64,000 nt of DNA from Triangularia verruculosa (taxonomy: Eukaryota; Ascomycota; Sordariomycetes; Sordariales; Podosporaceae). Below are positions 46,201-56,134 of this stretch, one piece after another. Numbering within the stretch: the first letter of the stretch is position 1; each line of letters starts with the position of its first letter. Under the pieces are notes generated by a model. The model worked only from the letters and a program-made list of their open reading frames with translations. It was not told the origin of the DNA and did no database searches. The translations under genes were made by a program, and so were the position numbers. Location of the stretch: positions 186,001 through 250,000 of the forward strand of contig MU863877.1 in the NCBI GenBank assembly GCA_033296885.1, in the 5' to 3' direction.

Positions 46201-47004
46201 CAGCTCCTCGGGTCCGATTACACCGAGGGCATCCCCGGCATCGGCCCGGTAACAGCCGTCGAGATCCTCTCTGAGTTCCCGGGGAGGGAAGGTCTTGCTC
46301 AGTTCAAGGAATGGTGGGATGAAGTCCAAAGCGGCGCCCGCCCTAAGGAGGCGGATGCATCTTCCCCGTTCCGTCGCAGGTTTCGCAAAAGTCAAGCTAC
46401 CAAACTCTTCCTGCCATTAGGCTTCCCGAGTCCGCCTGTATTCGACGCGTATCTACATCCAGAGGCAGACAGCTCGCAGGAGCCGTTTCAGTGGGGGGTG
46501 CCGGATCTGGAAGGGCTGAGGGTGTTCTTGATGAGTACGGTAGGGTGGAGCAAGGAGAGGACGGATGAGGTGCTTGTGCCGGTGATTAGGGATGTGAATA
46601 AGCGGGAGGCGGAGGGGACGCAGGCGAATATCACGAGGTATTTTGAGGGAGGGGTGGGGAGTGGGACGCAGAGGGAGGCGTTTGCGCCGAGGAGGGTGGG
46701 GAGGGGGGGGAGTAGGAGGATGGCGGAGGCGGTGGGGAGGTTGAAGGCTAAGAAGAGTGGGCTGTCGATGGAGTTGCCTGTGGCTGTTCCGAAGGAGAAG
46801 GGGAAGGGGAGGAAGAGGAAGGCGAGAGAGGTGGAGGTGGAGGTGGTGGAGGAGGGGGAGGGTGGTGAGGGTGGTGATGCTGTGGAGGAGGTGGTGGAGG
46901 AGGGAGATGATGAGGGTGGGGCTGCTGGGAGTAGCAGTAAGAAGAAGGGAAAGGGGAAGGTGACTGCTAGGGGGAGGGGGAGGGGGAAGAGATCTAAGGC
47001 GTAG
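43228..47004 (+). CDS. RAD2: DNA repair endonuclease RAD2/XPG
   Basis: Single-exon gene of 1258 residues. The enzyme makes the 3' incision in nucleotide excision repair. The N-terminal nuclease half starts MGVQGLWTVVQPCARP and has LAVDASIWIYQF (Asp about 30) and KPVFVFDGGAPALKR (Asp about 77). The internal half begins near 900: QALLRLFGIPYITAPMEAEAQCAEL, GIVTDDSDIFLFGG and ALAQLLGSDYTEGIPGIGPVTA, with the acidic metal ligands and the helix-hairpin-helix. The 800-residue spacer between them is acidic and disordered, as in the family, with TFIIH- and ubiquitin-binding type segments (e.g. EDLNRAIAMSLEKD, a UIM-like motif, about 428-441). The C-terminus from about 1185 is basic and Gly/Glu/Lys-rich (GRKRKAREVEVEVVEEGEGG), plausibly nuclear-localising, and encoded by very G-rich DNA. 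Confidence 0.97.
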   Translation: MGVQGLWTVVQPCARPTNLATLNRKRLAVDASIWIYQFLKAVRDKEGNALRNSHIVGFFRRLCKLLWYGVKPVFVFDGGAPALKRATLQGRRRRREGRREDAARTAGKLLAVQMHRLAEEEEEKRQRRVAAGDHHDDEEQEELPSMENIVYADELGLTKQERQRNRKFHKQDAYHLPELQNGIEAMGKPDDPRIMSVEELEEYARQFNSGENIDLYDFSKIDFDGEFFKSLPPADRYNILNAARLRSRLRMGLSKEQLDAMFPDRMAFSKFQIERVKERNHLTQRLMFEMGMNGTDLTVNPHRVAGDRGREYILVKNEGAEGGWALGVVTRDKDTGKAHQPIDVDALDFQYQNKDDEDEWEDEEFEDVPIEGLNRLPRISDAARAAYERAQELGAARQRVYNLPRGEESEDDEALFVNEGDLVEDEDEDLNRAIAMSLEKDHGVNTEKDGDDEDEEFEDVPAPKWTQRAAPEVSRPIANTSGSMIAHIVNNRANAAVKRPTAKDDSDSDSDGDLQSALAAARKKQPKPKPVQRPNVKNPFDGPLPFEKLDWRTAFGGSKSSAPAPKPTAATETIEKPRQVEIGDLEAESDEEAGGFVREPAESTAETEQPTVSKRRDDDKPLPLPPWLTDNTDITESVRRQQQIENQQAAEDEELAQFRQLQRRKEQFVEIESSSDDDSDFEILDAPPVVQTLLRAKSPPRKPGASLPSLQEDLTSTNVLNDADKSPTPATRPETEELESSESPMELDSIEKQSSEAAPPTSAPNESEDEDMEFEDVVLPSTGEPSAAPSAVAIDDHSEAFLDSDDDAPNLAPSQQPRIEGPAAAPDPDDIYFQDDEYDEFYDPEEEELLARMAEEAEEHARFASQLNNKTQRENQEAYEQELRALRTQQKKDRRDADEVTQIMVTECQALLRLFGIPYITAPMEAEAQCAELVRLSLVDGIVTDDSDIFLFGGTRVYKNMFNSNKFVECYLLRDLEDELSLPREQLIALAQLLGSDYTEGIPGIGPVTAVEILSEFPGREGLAQFKEWWDEVQSGARPKEADASSPFRRRFRKSQATKLFLPLGFPSPPVFDAYLHPEADSSQEPFQWGVPDLEGLRVFLMSTVGWSKERTDEVLVPVIRDVNKREAEGTQANITRYFEGGVGSGTQREAFAPRRVGRGGSRRMAEAVGRLKAKKSGLSMELPVAVPKEKGKGRKRKAREVEVEVVEEGEGGEGGDAVEEVVEEGDDEGGAAGSSSKKKGKGKVTARGRGRGKRSKA

Positions 47005-47403
47005 GTAAATAGACATTGTCGTAGATGTTGTATAAAAATTAGTAGTTTAACAATCTCGTTAAACTTTACCCGAAAAGTATCTCCCATGAACCGAACTTGA
47101 AAGCGAAGAGAAGTCACGTCGTCACATCTGCTCCTCGGCAGGCGCTTGTGAGCTTACCACTGAATGGGACAACTACTTTGCTGGGAAAGAGGTAGGAAGT
47201 TGAGACTCTTAAGTGTAAATTTGTGCTATTGTCATCGATGAACCTTGACGCACAACCGTTATTCCTAGGCTAGTCGCCCACGCAATGGCCGCGTAAGTTT
47301 ACCTCCACCAAAAGTCAAAATCCAAGCCTCGTTTTACTTCAATATCGCTGCCTACGGTAGTGGGATAGTATATATACCTCTCCAATCCCCCTTCATTTCC
47401 TAG
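47005..47403. other. Intergenic region
   Basis: 3' flank of RAD2 and upstream region of the small ORF. ATGGCCGC followed by GTAAGT at 47285-47298 looks like a tiny first exon with donor, but no acceptor I can find puts it in frame with 47404-47775. Confidence 0.4.
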
Positions 47404-47775
47404 ATACTTCCTTATCACCTCATCCAGCTATGTCAACCTCAACCACAATGGACACCAACATCAACCCCCCAAAATAAAATCATCCTCAACCCAGGCACAA
47501 TCCACACCACCCACTCCTCTTACCTCGCCCGCTCCAAAGCCATCGCTTCTACTAGTAGCAGCAAAGACCCCTTCGTCCAAATCGGGGTTGGTTTACAGGG
47601 TGCCGTCTTCGAGCACATCACCCGCCCCAACGAGGCCATCAAGAAAGAACACCCCCACAACGCGGGGTATGTTGCTGCTGGGGAGACGGTGCTGGTGGAG
47701 AGGGGGATGCGAGAGAGGTATGATGTGGAGGGGTTTATGAGGGGGTATGAGGAGTATGCGGAGGACTTTTTGTGA
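47404..47775 (+). CDS. Small ORF lacking a start codon; possible gene remnant
   Basis: The frame is open for 123 codons from 47404 to a TGA at 47773. Its core reads KIILNPGTIHTTHSSYLARSK, then PFVQIGVGLQGAVFEHIT, GYVAAGETVLVERGMRERY and ends EEYAEDFL. Codon third positions go from C-rich to G-rich as in the verified genes here, which suggests a real coding past. No ATG is in frame before residue 99. ATGTCAACC and a second ATG lie just upstream in the neighbouring frame and would join if one base of the C6 run near 47465-47470 were absent. So it is either a missed first exon, a frameshifted gene or a sequencing error. I do not recognise the family. TTTTTGTGAGTAAAG at the stop is also a possible intron donor. 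Confidence 0.45.
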   Translation: MLPYHLIQLCQPQPQWTPTSTPQNKIILNPGTIHTTHSSYLARSKAIASTSSSKDPFVQIGVGLQGAVFEHITRPNEAIKKEHPHNAGYVAAGETVLVERGMRERYDVEGFMRGYEEYAEDFL

Positions 47776-48310
47776 GTAAAGTTACTAGCTGCCAATATGC
47801 CAACATAATCAGATGGCTGTAGATGTTCAGTTGGAGCAAGTCACGAACATAGGTATCGAGATGTCCTTGTCACCATATATTTTACCCATACTGTCTTTGC
47901 TTTGTCGCCACCATCTCTCCCCTCTTCCTCCTCTGGTAACCCTAAAAATAGCAGCGTCTGTAACACGGAACTCGTTCTTTCTTTCACGACATGCCGAGGC
48001 TCAAAGCGCGTGAGTCGAGTCAACGACACAATAGAATTGTCTTATTGGCGGCTCTTTATTCTCGCAGTAAGTCTATGCTAACAACAGACGTCGAGATCAG
48101 ACGGGACCATCATCTACTGAATAAAAGGCCTGTGTGATTTTGAACAATTGGATTGTTCAGGGCCAACAATTGGTTGAAGAACAGTATACAAGTGTCCGTC
48201 TTCCTGCTACATCGGTCACCAGGCTTTTCTTTTCAAATCATACAACACATATAACAGCGAACACTCCTACACTAGGTGACGGCACACGTCATCTTCAGCT
48301 TACTTCTGCA
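47776..48310. other. Intergenic region
   Basis: Contains the leader of the amidoligase-like gene. The frame upstream of its ATG is open from about 48134 but has no ATG before 48311. No other feature was recognised. Confidence 0.5.
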
Positions 48311-50452
48311 ATGCCTCTCATCAGCAGTAAGGAGGTCGGACTCTCCTTCGGCATTGAGCTGGAAATCATTGTCTGTCACAAGCAGGAGACAACAGGATTC
48401 GATGACGGACGTACCCACGTTTCTAAGGAGGAGGAGGCTGTAATGCCCCCTGCCCTGGAGACACCTTTCCCGCAATATCGCACCGAGTGGTTTGGTGGGG
48501 ACGATAACACTCATGAGTGGCTCTACGAGGAGATCGGAAAAATCATCACGACCATTCCTGGAGCCAAGTTTCGGGACGGTCGCGAAGGATCGATATCAAT
48601 AGGACCAGGACCCGATCTTTTCCCGTCAGTCTACCTCATGGACGGTACCGCTTGGGAAGCCAAACCTGACGTCTCTGTTAACGACAACCGTGTTCACGCG
48701 GCACCTGGGTTTGTTGCCACGGGCGTTGAGATCGTCTCTCCCGCTTTGTGGGACTGTCCAGAAGCCCATCGTCACGTTCATGAAGTCATCACAGCCTTGA
48801 GCAGCGTCCTCCGCTGGCGGGTCAATCCAAAGACCGGGTTTCACGTCCATGTGGGAGCTGGTGCGAGAGAAGTTGTAGACTTCAGAAGCGGCCGGTTGGA
48901 GTGGAAGCTCAACAAATTCGACTTCCAACCTCTTCAAAGAGCCGCTGCGCTGATCTGGGCCGCCGACCACTTTTTGAGCTACGCTCATCCTCCAGAACGT
49001 CAACTCAACTTGTATGCCCTGTCAATCTCAGTCGCCAGCCAGCTGGCTCTCGGCGAAGAAGGTCTCAGATTCGCCATCCCCGAATACCCCGATGAATCGG
49101 ACATTGAGTGGCACCAGATTGCCGAACGGTTCCCCAACCTGACGCTCCCTCCTCGCCCACCCTTCAATCCCGATGCTCCCTCATCGAAGCTGCGCTCTGA
49201 GCTTCATCCCGAGTCTCTGCTTCCATCTGTGCGCCCAACCCAAATTCCGGAGCACGCCGAGCAACGCTTTCGTCCATATATGCCTGGCCTATTCGCCGCC
49301 CATGACCTTGAAAAGTTTCAGTCCAAGCTCAAGCACGGCGGCATCACCATGGAGAAAGGTATAGCTTACATCATGCGTCCCGAGTCTAGACACAAAATCG
49401 CCCGTCTTCTCTCCAGGACCAACAACGAAAGCAACAGGCTCAACTACAACTTCATCAATTACACCGATGACGACTACAAAGGCTTCCAAACAATCGAGTT
49501 CCGCGAGGCAACCGGCACGCTCGACCCAACCACCATCGCGGCCTGGTCGAGTGTCACTCTGGCCCTCTTCCGCTTCGCCACCGTTGCCGACGACGCCCAT
49601 TTCTGGCACGTCATTTGGAACCTCATCGACAGCCACAAGCTCGGCCTCCTCGGTGAACCTCACAGCTACGACATGATCTCCCTGATGATCGACGTTGGCG
49701 CTGCCGCCGAAGCCGCCTTCTTCGAGAGGTCACTGCGCGAGATGGGTGACAAGCACTGGTTCACCAGCACCACCAACACCAGGACCGTCTCGGCGCACTC
49801 CTCCCTCGACGGCTCTCCACCGCAGAACCGAATGATCCATTGGAACATCAACGAGCCCGAGCCGGCGCCACAGCTTCCCCAGTGGTCACCTATCCCCCTC
49901 GGCACTCCTCCTAACCGGCCATCTACCCAGCCATCATCACCTTCTAGGTCTAGTTTCTTCAACAGGAGCCCCGACAGGAGAAGTGCTGCTGCGGTTGCGG
50001 TTGGCAGTGTACTCCCAAGTCTTCGTCCTGGTCGCGATCAAGAGCGGAGATCCTCGCAATCCCAATTTCAACCGTTCAATAACAACAACAACACTGATCG
50101 TTTCCCCTTGGAAGATATCGGCTGGGACCTTCAAGATTTTCAGTTTGACGGTGAGAATGAGGCTGACGGTGAGAATGAGGTCGACGAAGACATCTCCCTC
50201 CCAATTCTCCGGCCTACGGTCTACGTGCAGCCACTACGCATCCGACGCCCTAACCCCCCGGCCCCTCACCCTGAGCTTCCCGGTTTCGAGGAGGTCCCGC
50301 TCAACGAGATTCTCTCCGAGGAGCCTAATGACACTCAAGAGGGCTTTGGGCAGGCGGTCACTTACGCGAAGAAGCAGTGGAAGCGAACTGCCACGACGGG
50401 GGCCACGCAGGCTGAGAAGCTTGATGAGTTGTGGGACCTGATGGGTCTGTAG
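48311..50452 (+). CDS. Amidoligase-like protein (Amidoligase_2 type)
   Basis: Single-exon gene of 713 residues starting MPLISSKEVGLSFGIELEI. Putative amidoligases are ATP-grasp/glutamine-synthetase-fold enzymes thought to form amide bonds; fungal members have no known substrate. Supporting features run in order: FGIELEIIV (Glu pair, about 12-20), VSVNDNR...GVEIVSPALWD (about 120-150), NPKTGFHVHVGAG (about 173-185, His pair), ERQLNLYALS, and NYTDDDYKGFQTIEFREATGT (about 380-400). These acidic and His residues match the metal and nucleotide sites of the glutamine-synthetase-like fold. The C-terminal 200 residues are Pro/Ser/Asn-rich and probably disordered, ending AEKLDELWDLMGL. Start 48311 is the first ATG in the frame and directly precedes the conserved region. 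No signal peptide or membrane segment. Confidence 0.85.
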   Translation: MPLISSKEVGLSFGIELEIIVCHKQETTGFDDGRTHVSKEEEAVMPPALETPFPQYRTEWFGGDDNTHEWLYEEIGKIITTIPGAKFRDGREGSISIGPGPDLFPSVYLMDGTAWEAKPDVSVNDNRVHAAPGFVATGVEIVSPALWDCPEAHRHVHEVITALSSVLRWRVNPKTGFHVHVGAGAREVVDFRSGRLEWKLNKFDFQPLQRAAALIWAADHFLSYAHPPERQLNLYALSISVASQLALGEEGLRFAIPEYPDESDIEWHQIAERFPNLTLPPRPPFNPDAPSSKLRSELHPESLLPSVRPTQIPEHAEQRFRPYMPGLFAAHDLEKFQSKLKHGGITMEKGIAYIMRPESRHKIARLLSRTNNESNRLNYNFINYTDDDYKGFQTIEFREATGTLDPTTIAAWSSVTLALFRFATVADDAHFWHVIWNLIDSHKLGLLGEPHSYDMISLMIDVGAAAEAAFFERSLREMGDKHWFTSTTNTRTVSAHSSLDGSPPQNRMIHWNINEPEPAPQLPQWSPIPLGTPPNRPSTQPSSPSRSSFFNRSPDRRSAAAVAVGSVLPSLRPGRDQERRSSQSQFQPFNNNNNTDRFPLEDIGWDLQDFQFDGENEADGENEVDEDISLPILRPTVYVQPLRIRRPNPPAPHPELPGFEEVPLNEILSEEPNDTQEGFGQAVTYAKKQWKRTATTGATQAEKLDELWDLMGL

Positions 50453-51739
50453 CGGTGAAAGATTGGATTTTTATTTCTTCCTTCCTTTTTGGTGATGCGC
50501 TGGTCATTTGCTAACATAGGTACCTAGGTAACAAAACAAAACAAAAACTACCTACTAATATGGGAAGGAAGGTAAGGCGTGAACAGGCTGACATTTAATA
50601 GAACTAACCATAGACAGCGAAAAAGATTTGCATTTTTTATCAAACTTGAAGTTTTTATCTTTGATTACTGATTGCACAAGTGAGTGAATTGTAAAATATG
50701 GCAGAATCTCAAATAGTTGAATTATATGACCCAGGTACCACCTAACTAATAGTAAAAGTGAAGCTATTACGGACTATACATAATAGAGATACACGATGAT
50801 AAAAGGCACTCCATAACCATAAGCCGCACCAAAGTCTCCCATCTTTCATTAATACTCGTAAAACGAAGAATCCATCCTTGACCAACTCCGTCTGTCACAA
50901 AGCCCACAGCAGTCCCTTCTCAAATATACATACCTCCTTTCAAAGCTAACCGTTTTTTTCTCTTCTTACATCACCCCTCTTCCAACCAACCAGCCAGCTG
51001 CAATTATTTTCGCGCTTAATTTTTTTCTCACAAAACCTGGTACTTCTCATATTATCTTCTTTTTCTTTGGGAATTCATATTGAGTGGTACCTCCGACAGA
51101 CACGACGAGAGGGGTTTCAACAAGATAATTATGTATTTGGTATTAATGCTGATCTATATACGATCTGGCGCTGCTGCTATGTTGACGCTTCCAGCCTTCG
51201 TGCCGTTTCTGTATATTATATATGAGTAGTCTATCTCTATCGGTGGTATCTATCCAATCCTCCCAACTCCTTTCGCGTGTAGCCAACCTAGTCCCTAAGC
51301 GAGCACCCCCATCAATTCTTTGAGCTGAATTGCTTGTATATCTGACAAGCACGTGTTGATTGGCCGTTTGTCTTTGTCGACCTGATCTAGGTAGGAAGCC
51401 AATGTCTCTGGGGTTGTCGAGGTTGACGCGGAGTCTCGGGCTTGAGGGTCGTTACTGGTGGACGGGTTCTCGGTTTTGTGAATCCTAGGTATAAGCTTCG
51501 ACAACCAATAGACCCGATCGACTGCTGCTTGTGATCGAGTACATCCGTGAACGGCAGGTTCGAGGCGGTGGGCGGATGGCAGTGATATCTAGAAGCATAA
51601 AAGCCCATCCGATCCCCCTCCTCATCATAGATTAATAGCGTCGCCCGACCCGACCACCTCCTCAATATTCATCCCCTGGAAGAGCCCCTTCCTTTCATCT
51701 GATACTCGCATCCTCTTCTCCAACACCCTCCTCCACCCC
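50453..51739. other. Convergent intergenic region
   Basis: 3' flanks of the amidoligase-like and BTB genes. TAGGTACCTAGGTA lies at 50518-50531. Frames at 51.1-51.7 kb (-) have no recognisable motif. Confidence 0.5.
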
Positions 51740-52859
51740 TCACGACAAGTCCAAATAAGACATCTCATTCAAATCCAAATCCCCCACCGGACTGATAATA
51801 TCATCATCATCACTCCCATCACTCTCCATCCTCCCACCATCCCTGTCCTCCACACCAACAACATCACCCTTCCCACCAACCCCCACATCATGATACGAAC
51901 TCTCCCTCCTCCCAAACCAAGTAGCCGACTGCCTCCCCTCCGGCCTCCTCTGCAGCTCCACCGCATGCGGACAAACCCCCTCCCCAACCATCGCCCGATG
52001 GCTGTGGAACGTGCACTGCCTAAACCCAAAGAACCTCTCCCCACTCCTCAGCTTATTCGCCGGCAGCCTCAACTGCGGGTTCTTCAACCTCACATCCGCC
52101 CTGCTCTCCTGCATCTTCTCCAAATGCAAACTATAATCCGTCCTCAACTGCGGAAAGGCCCCAAACAGCTTCTCCACCTGATTCCCCAGCAAAAACGCCT
52201 TTTCCGCTCCATGCAGCGTCCACGCCAGCATCGCCACCCCCCACTTCCGCAGCCTCACCGCGTGGTCGGGGTCGCAGTCGCCGTAAATAAAAGCGAGGAA
52301 CCGGGGCGACATGTCCCAGTCGAAGCGGAGGTACATGTCCTGCAGCGCGTCCATGGCGAGGTCCTGCAGGCCGGGCAGGTCGATGATGGCGGCGAAGAGG
52401 TGCAGTCTGACGAGGTTGGTGCGCACGGCGCGGCACTCGTCGGGTGATATCGTCCGGATCACGTCGTCCATGAAGGTGTGGAAGCGGCGGCGCTGGTAGA
52501 GCCAGAGGACAAAGATCTCAAACATGTCTGGGGCTTCCGAGGGGAGCCATAGCACGGAATCTTCTTCCTCGCCGCCGCCGCCGCCGCTGCTGGAAGAGGA
52601 GGAGGTAGTAGTAGGGGATGGTGAGTAGGGGATGGCTTCGATGTTGGTTTTGAAAAAGGAGCAGGAGTCGCAGAGGAGTTTGCGGTGGAGGGTGAATTCC
52701 CGCTGCTCTTCCCCGACGAGGACGCGGACGACTTCGTGTCCTTCTAGGCTGTGTTGGGTTATGTGTTTTAGTGATGAGATTATTGAGGATGTTGGTTAGT
52801 TTCTGAAAAAGAGGTAAAACTCACTCCCCGATGACAGAGCGCTTATTACTCCACCTCAT
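51740..52859 (-). CDS. BTB/POZ-domain protein
   Basis: Exons 52859-52825 and 52748-51740 give 347 residues; the 76-nt intron has GTGAGT donor and CACAG acceptor and joins VIG to DLEGHEVVRVLVG. BTB domains dimerise and often recruit targets to Cul3 ubiquitin ligases. The BTB core reads VVRVLVGEEQREFTLHRKLLCDSCSFFKT (about 17-45), then VLWLPSEAPDMFEIFVLWLYQRR. A Ser/Gly-rich insertion separates the two parts. The region around LHLFAAIIDLPGLQDLAMDAL is the helical extension usual in fungal BTB proteins. The tail is acidic (SDDDD) with no further domain. The role is unknown; it is one of a large fungal family. It is divergent from the OYE gene with 1.4 kb between them. Confidence 0.88.
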
Positions 52860-54235
52860 TTTGTCTGTTCTGGTGGTACTGGCGACAATGAATGAATGAA
52901 TGAATGACAGACACGGCAGGGTGATGATTATTAGTACCAGTCAACCTCGAGTTGACTTTGATGTCTACGATGTTTCCCTCTTTCAATTGCCGCTCAGCAA
53001 GCAAATCCCAGTAACAACAATCAGACAAGGAAAGAAAAGAGACGAAAACGTGAAAGTGGCGAGGGGGTCCGTCCATCTCAAGTAATTAGACTTGTTCCCC
53101 CCCCTCCCCCCAGCGTGGGCCACCATCACAGGGATGCCTCGATATTGTGTGTTCCCTGTCAGACGCGAGGTGGCATCGTGCGGGAAAGAAGTCCAAATTT
53201 GTTCTCACAGTCTTGTCGTTCGAAGCGAACACCCGGTTTGCGGTGGGCTTTCCCCGTGTTTCGTTTCAACAGCACTGGGATTGAGATGGAACATGGGATG
53301 GATGGATGGTTTGTCGAGGCAGAGCCCCTGAAAGCTTGGCATCACTCCCCAAAAAGTCATAGGCAGGTCGCGTGGCTTTCCCGAGTGTTTCGAGTTTTCG
53401 AGATGACGGGATTGGATTGTTTGCATGCTGCTGTGCGAGTGCAACATGGGATGACAAACAAAGCAGAACAAAACATGGGAGTGACGGCATCGCATCCAGG
53501 AAGCATAAACGCAAAAGATTGGCCCGGATAGTTATTGAGAGCGATGCAACGGGAGGCACCCCCTACCCGCTGTCAGCAAGGGTTGTCAGGGTTATGGCAA
53601 GGCTATGCCAGGGTTAAGTGCTATTTTCGGAGGTGGATGAGAGGTGTTTTATACCCGAGGTAGAAAGAGTGGTGAAGTAAAACTGATATCTTGCCAGGGT
53701 TAGGGTTGTTCACTGACTTAAAGCGGGATATCGTTGCCCCTCCATTTCTTCGACGTCATCTACTATGGCAACACCGACACTGCCCCGCTCCCCGCATGGT
53801 GGTACGGCCCGTCCGAAGCTTTAGAATTGTTCCATCAAAATCCTTCCCGAGATTCCCCTTGTGTTCCCGGTGTTTACTCAGCAGAGATTCGATCCGGCTC
53901 AATGCGTGGCCGATGACACCATCACGGCCACCACGGGCCCGAAAGCGCTCATTCCTGTAACTGAACATCCAGGCAAACGGTTACCGGCGGGGAATCTCCA
54001 TTGCCCCTCATGTTTGGTGGATTCTGGGTGCCATTATTCAGCAAGCAACTGCCGTCTTTGAGTAACCTTGTTATCTGATTGAGAACAATATATAAGTATC
54101 ATTGACTGCCGTTGACGATCCTGACTTGTGATTTCTACGTGACGCAGATACTCTTTTATACCTACCTCAATTCAACTCAGAAGAGACTTCAAAAGCTTTC
54201 TCTTCCATTACTGGCTTCTCACCACCACCACCAAC
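52860..54235. promoter_or_regulatory. Divergent intergenic region between BTB and OYE genes
   Basis: Contains an (ATGA)n run at about 52888-52907 and a GGGTTAGGGTT telomere-like stretch at 53697-53707. A TATATAAG at about 54086-54093, some 145 bp before the OYE ATG, is a good TATA candidate. Frames in 53.1-53.9 kb are not recognisable. Confidence 0.5.
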
Positions 54236-55595
54236 ATGACACTCAAGAAACTTACTGCCAGCCCCGCGGCCCCGGGCGTCCCCTTCTACACTCCCCATCA
54301 AGACCCCCCAGCCGGCACCGCCCTCAAGAAGGACTCCTCCCCCGTCCCCACAGTCTTCACCCCCCTCACCATCCGCGGCCTCACCCTCCAGAACCGCTTC
54401 GCCGTCTCCCCCATGTGCATGTACTCGGCCAACAACGGCCACCTAACCGACTTCCACCTCGTCCACCTCGGCCAATACGCCCTCCACGGCACCCCCCTCA
54501 CCATCGTGGAAGCCACCGCCGTCACCCCCAACGGTCGCATCTCCCCGGAAGACTCCGGCCTCTGGCAAGACTCCCAAATCGCCCCTTTAAAGCGCGTCAC
54601 AGACTTCATCCACTCCCAAGGCCAAAAAGTAGGCATCCAACTCGCTCACGCAGGCCGCAAAGCCTCCACCTTGGCCCCATGGCACTACCGAACCCTCGGC
54701 AAAGAAGTAGCAACCGAAGAACTCGGCGGATGGCCAGATAACCTCTGGGCCCCAAGCCCAATCCCCTGGGCAGAGGGCTTTCCCACACCAAAAGAAATGA
54801 CTCTAGCTCAAATCCAAGACCTCATCCAAGCCTGGAAATCCGCCGCCAGCCGCGCCGTCAAGGCAGGAGTCGACCTCATCGAAATCCACGGCGCCCACGG
54901 CTATCTCCTAACCGAATTCCTATCTCCCATCACCAACGTAAGCCCTCCCCTTCCCCCCTTTTCATCCCCCTTAAAACTAACACCCCATTCAGCAACGAAC
55001 CGACCAATACGGCGGCGCCCCCTTCCCAAACCGCATCCGCCTCCTCCTCGAAATCATCACCGCCATCCGCTCCGTCATCCCCCCCTCCATGCCCCTCTTC
55101 CTCCGCATCTCCGCCACAGAATGGATGTCCCACTCTTCCCAATCCTGGGACCTCGCCCAGTCCAAAAAACTCGCCTCCCTCGTCGCCGACCTCGGCGTAG
55201 ACCTCCTGGACGTTTCCTCAGGCGGGAACAACCCCGACCAGAAAATCGAGGCGCACCCTTACTACCAAATTGATTTAGCCAGTGAGATCCGCGAGCACTT
55301 GAGAAAAGAAGGAAAAAAGATGCTGATTGGTGCCGTGGGCATGGTTACCTCTGCGGAAATGGCCAGGGATGTGGTGCAGGGAGAGGAGGGGGATGAGACG
55401 GTGGAGGTGGTGGACGGCGAGCACGGGACCAAGGCGAGGGCGGATTTGGTGCTGGTTGCGAGGCAGTACCTGAGGGAGCCAGAGTTTGTTCTCAAGGTTG
55501 CGGCGGAGCTGGGGGTGGGGGTTAGGTTGCCTTTGCAGTATTCTAGGGCGCCTTTTCCGAAGAAGAAGAAGGGGGTGGAGCAGGGGAAGTTGTGA
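54236..55595 (+). CDS. NADH:flavin oxidoreductase, Old Yellow Enzyme (YqjM-like class)
   Basis: Exons 54236-54937 and 54993-55595 give 434 residues; the 55-nt intron has GTAAGC donor and TTCAG acceptor. OYEs are FMN enzymes that reduce activated C=C bonds with NAD(P)H. The TIM-barrel start is VFTPLTIRGLTLQNRFAVSPMCMYSANNG (about 40-68), whose SPMCMYS cysteine is typical of the YqjM-like class rather than yeast OYE1. The substrate-binding His pair lies in IEIHGAHGYLLTEFLSP (about 215-231). IQLAHAGRK is the FMN-binding strand, and QRTDQYGG follows the intron. LDVSSGGNNPDQ and LVARQYLREPEF complete the phosphate-binding side. GEEGDETVEVVDGEHGT near 380-395 is a charged insertion. No signal peptide; cytosolic. 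Stress or oxidative induction is common in this family but not shown here. Confidence 0.95.
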
Positions 55596-56134
55596 GTTTT
55601 AGGGATGAATAGAGGGGTTAAAGGGGGGATTTGAGCGTGTATATAGAAGATAGAGGTTAGACTTTTTGGGAGCCGTCTTTTGAAGCATGCTAGATCGATA
55701 GAAAGCCTGTTATTTCATCTCAATGTACAACTGCCCCTGTTCAAACAGGTCATGGAACAGAAAAGCTGGCACTGCAAAAAAGTGGGAATATAGCATTAAA
55801 AGATAGTTAATACGCCTTAAACAATAGTGAATAGGCCCTGACAAATATCGAGAACACCTCTGAAGATCCATACTGTTAACGTGTTAGAAGATAGTAATAA
55901 GCCCTAGGAAGACAGTTGATACGCCTTTCCCACCATGGTAAAGGTGTGATCCTGGTTTGCAGTACCAATTATTTCGCTCACGGCGTGGCATAGTCCATCC
56001 ACTCTTTAATCCCAGTGATGATTGCCGACTATTCTGATGCCTACTACCCTAATATATATATCCTCTGCGCTTACTCTCCTATCCAAACCTAATCCAAACC
56101 CACCCCCCTCCTCCCAACCAAAACCCAGCCCCCC
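55596..56134. other. Convergent intergenic region
   Basis: 3' flanks of the OYE and pyroglutamyl-peptidase genes. No gene or repeat was recognised; GATAGTTAATACGCC and ACAGTTGATACGCC near 55803 and 55912 are similar short motifs. Confidence 0.5.

Noticed and set aside
53697..53707. Telomere repeat (GGGTTAGGGTT); also CCCTAACCCT at 61318 and 62424
   Set aside because: Only one to two units each, the latter two within coding or adjoining sequence; no array.
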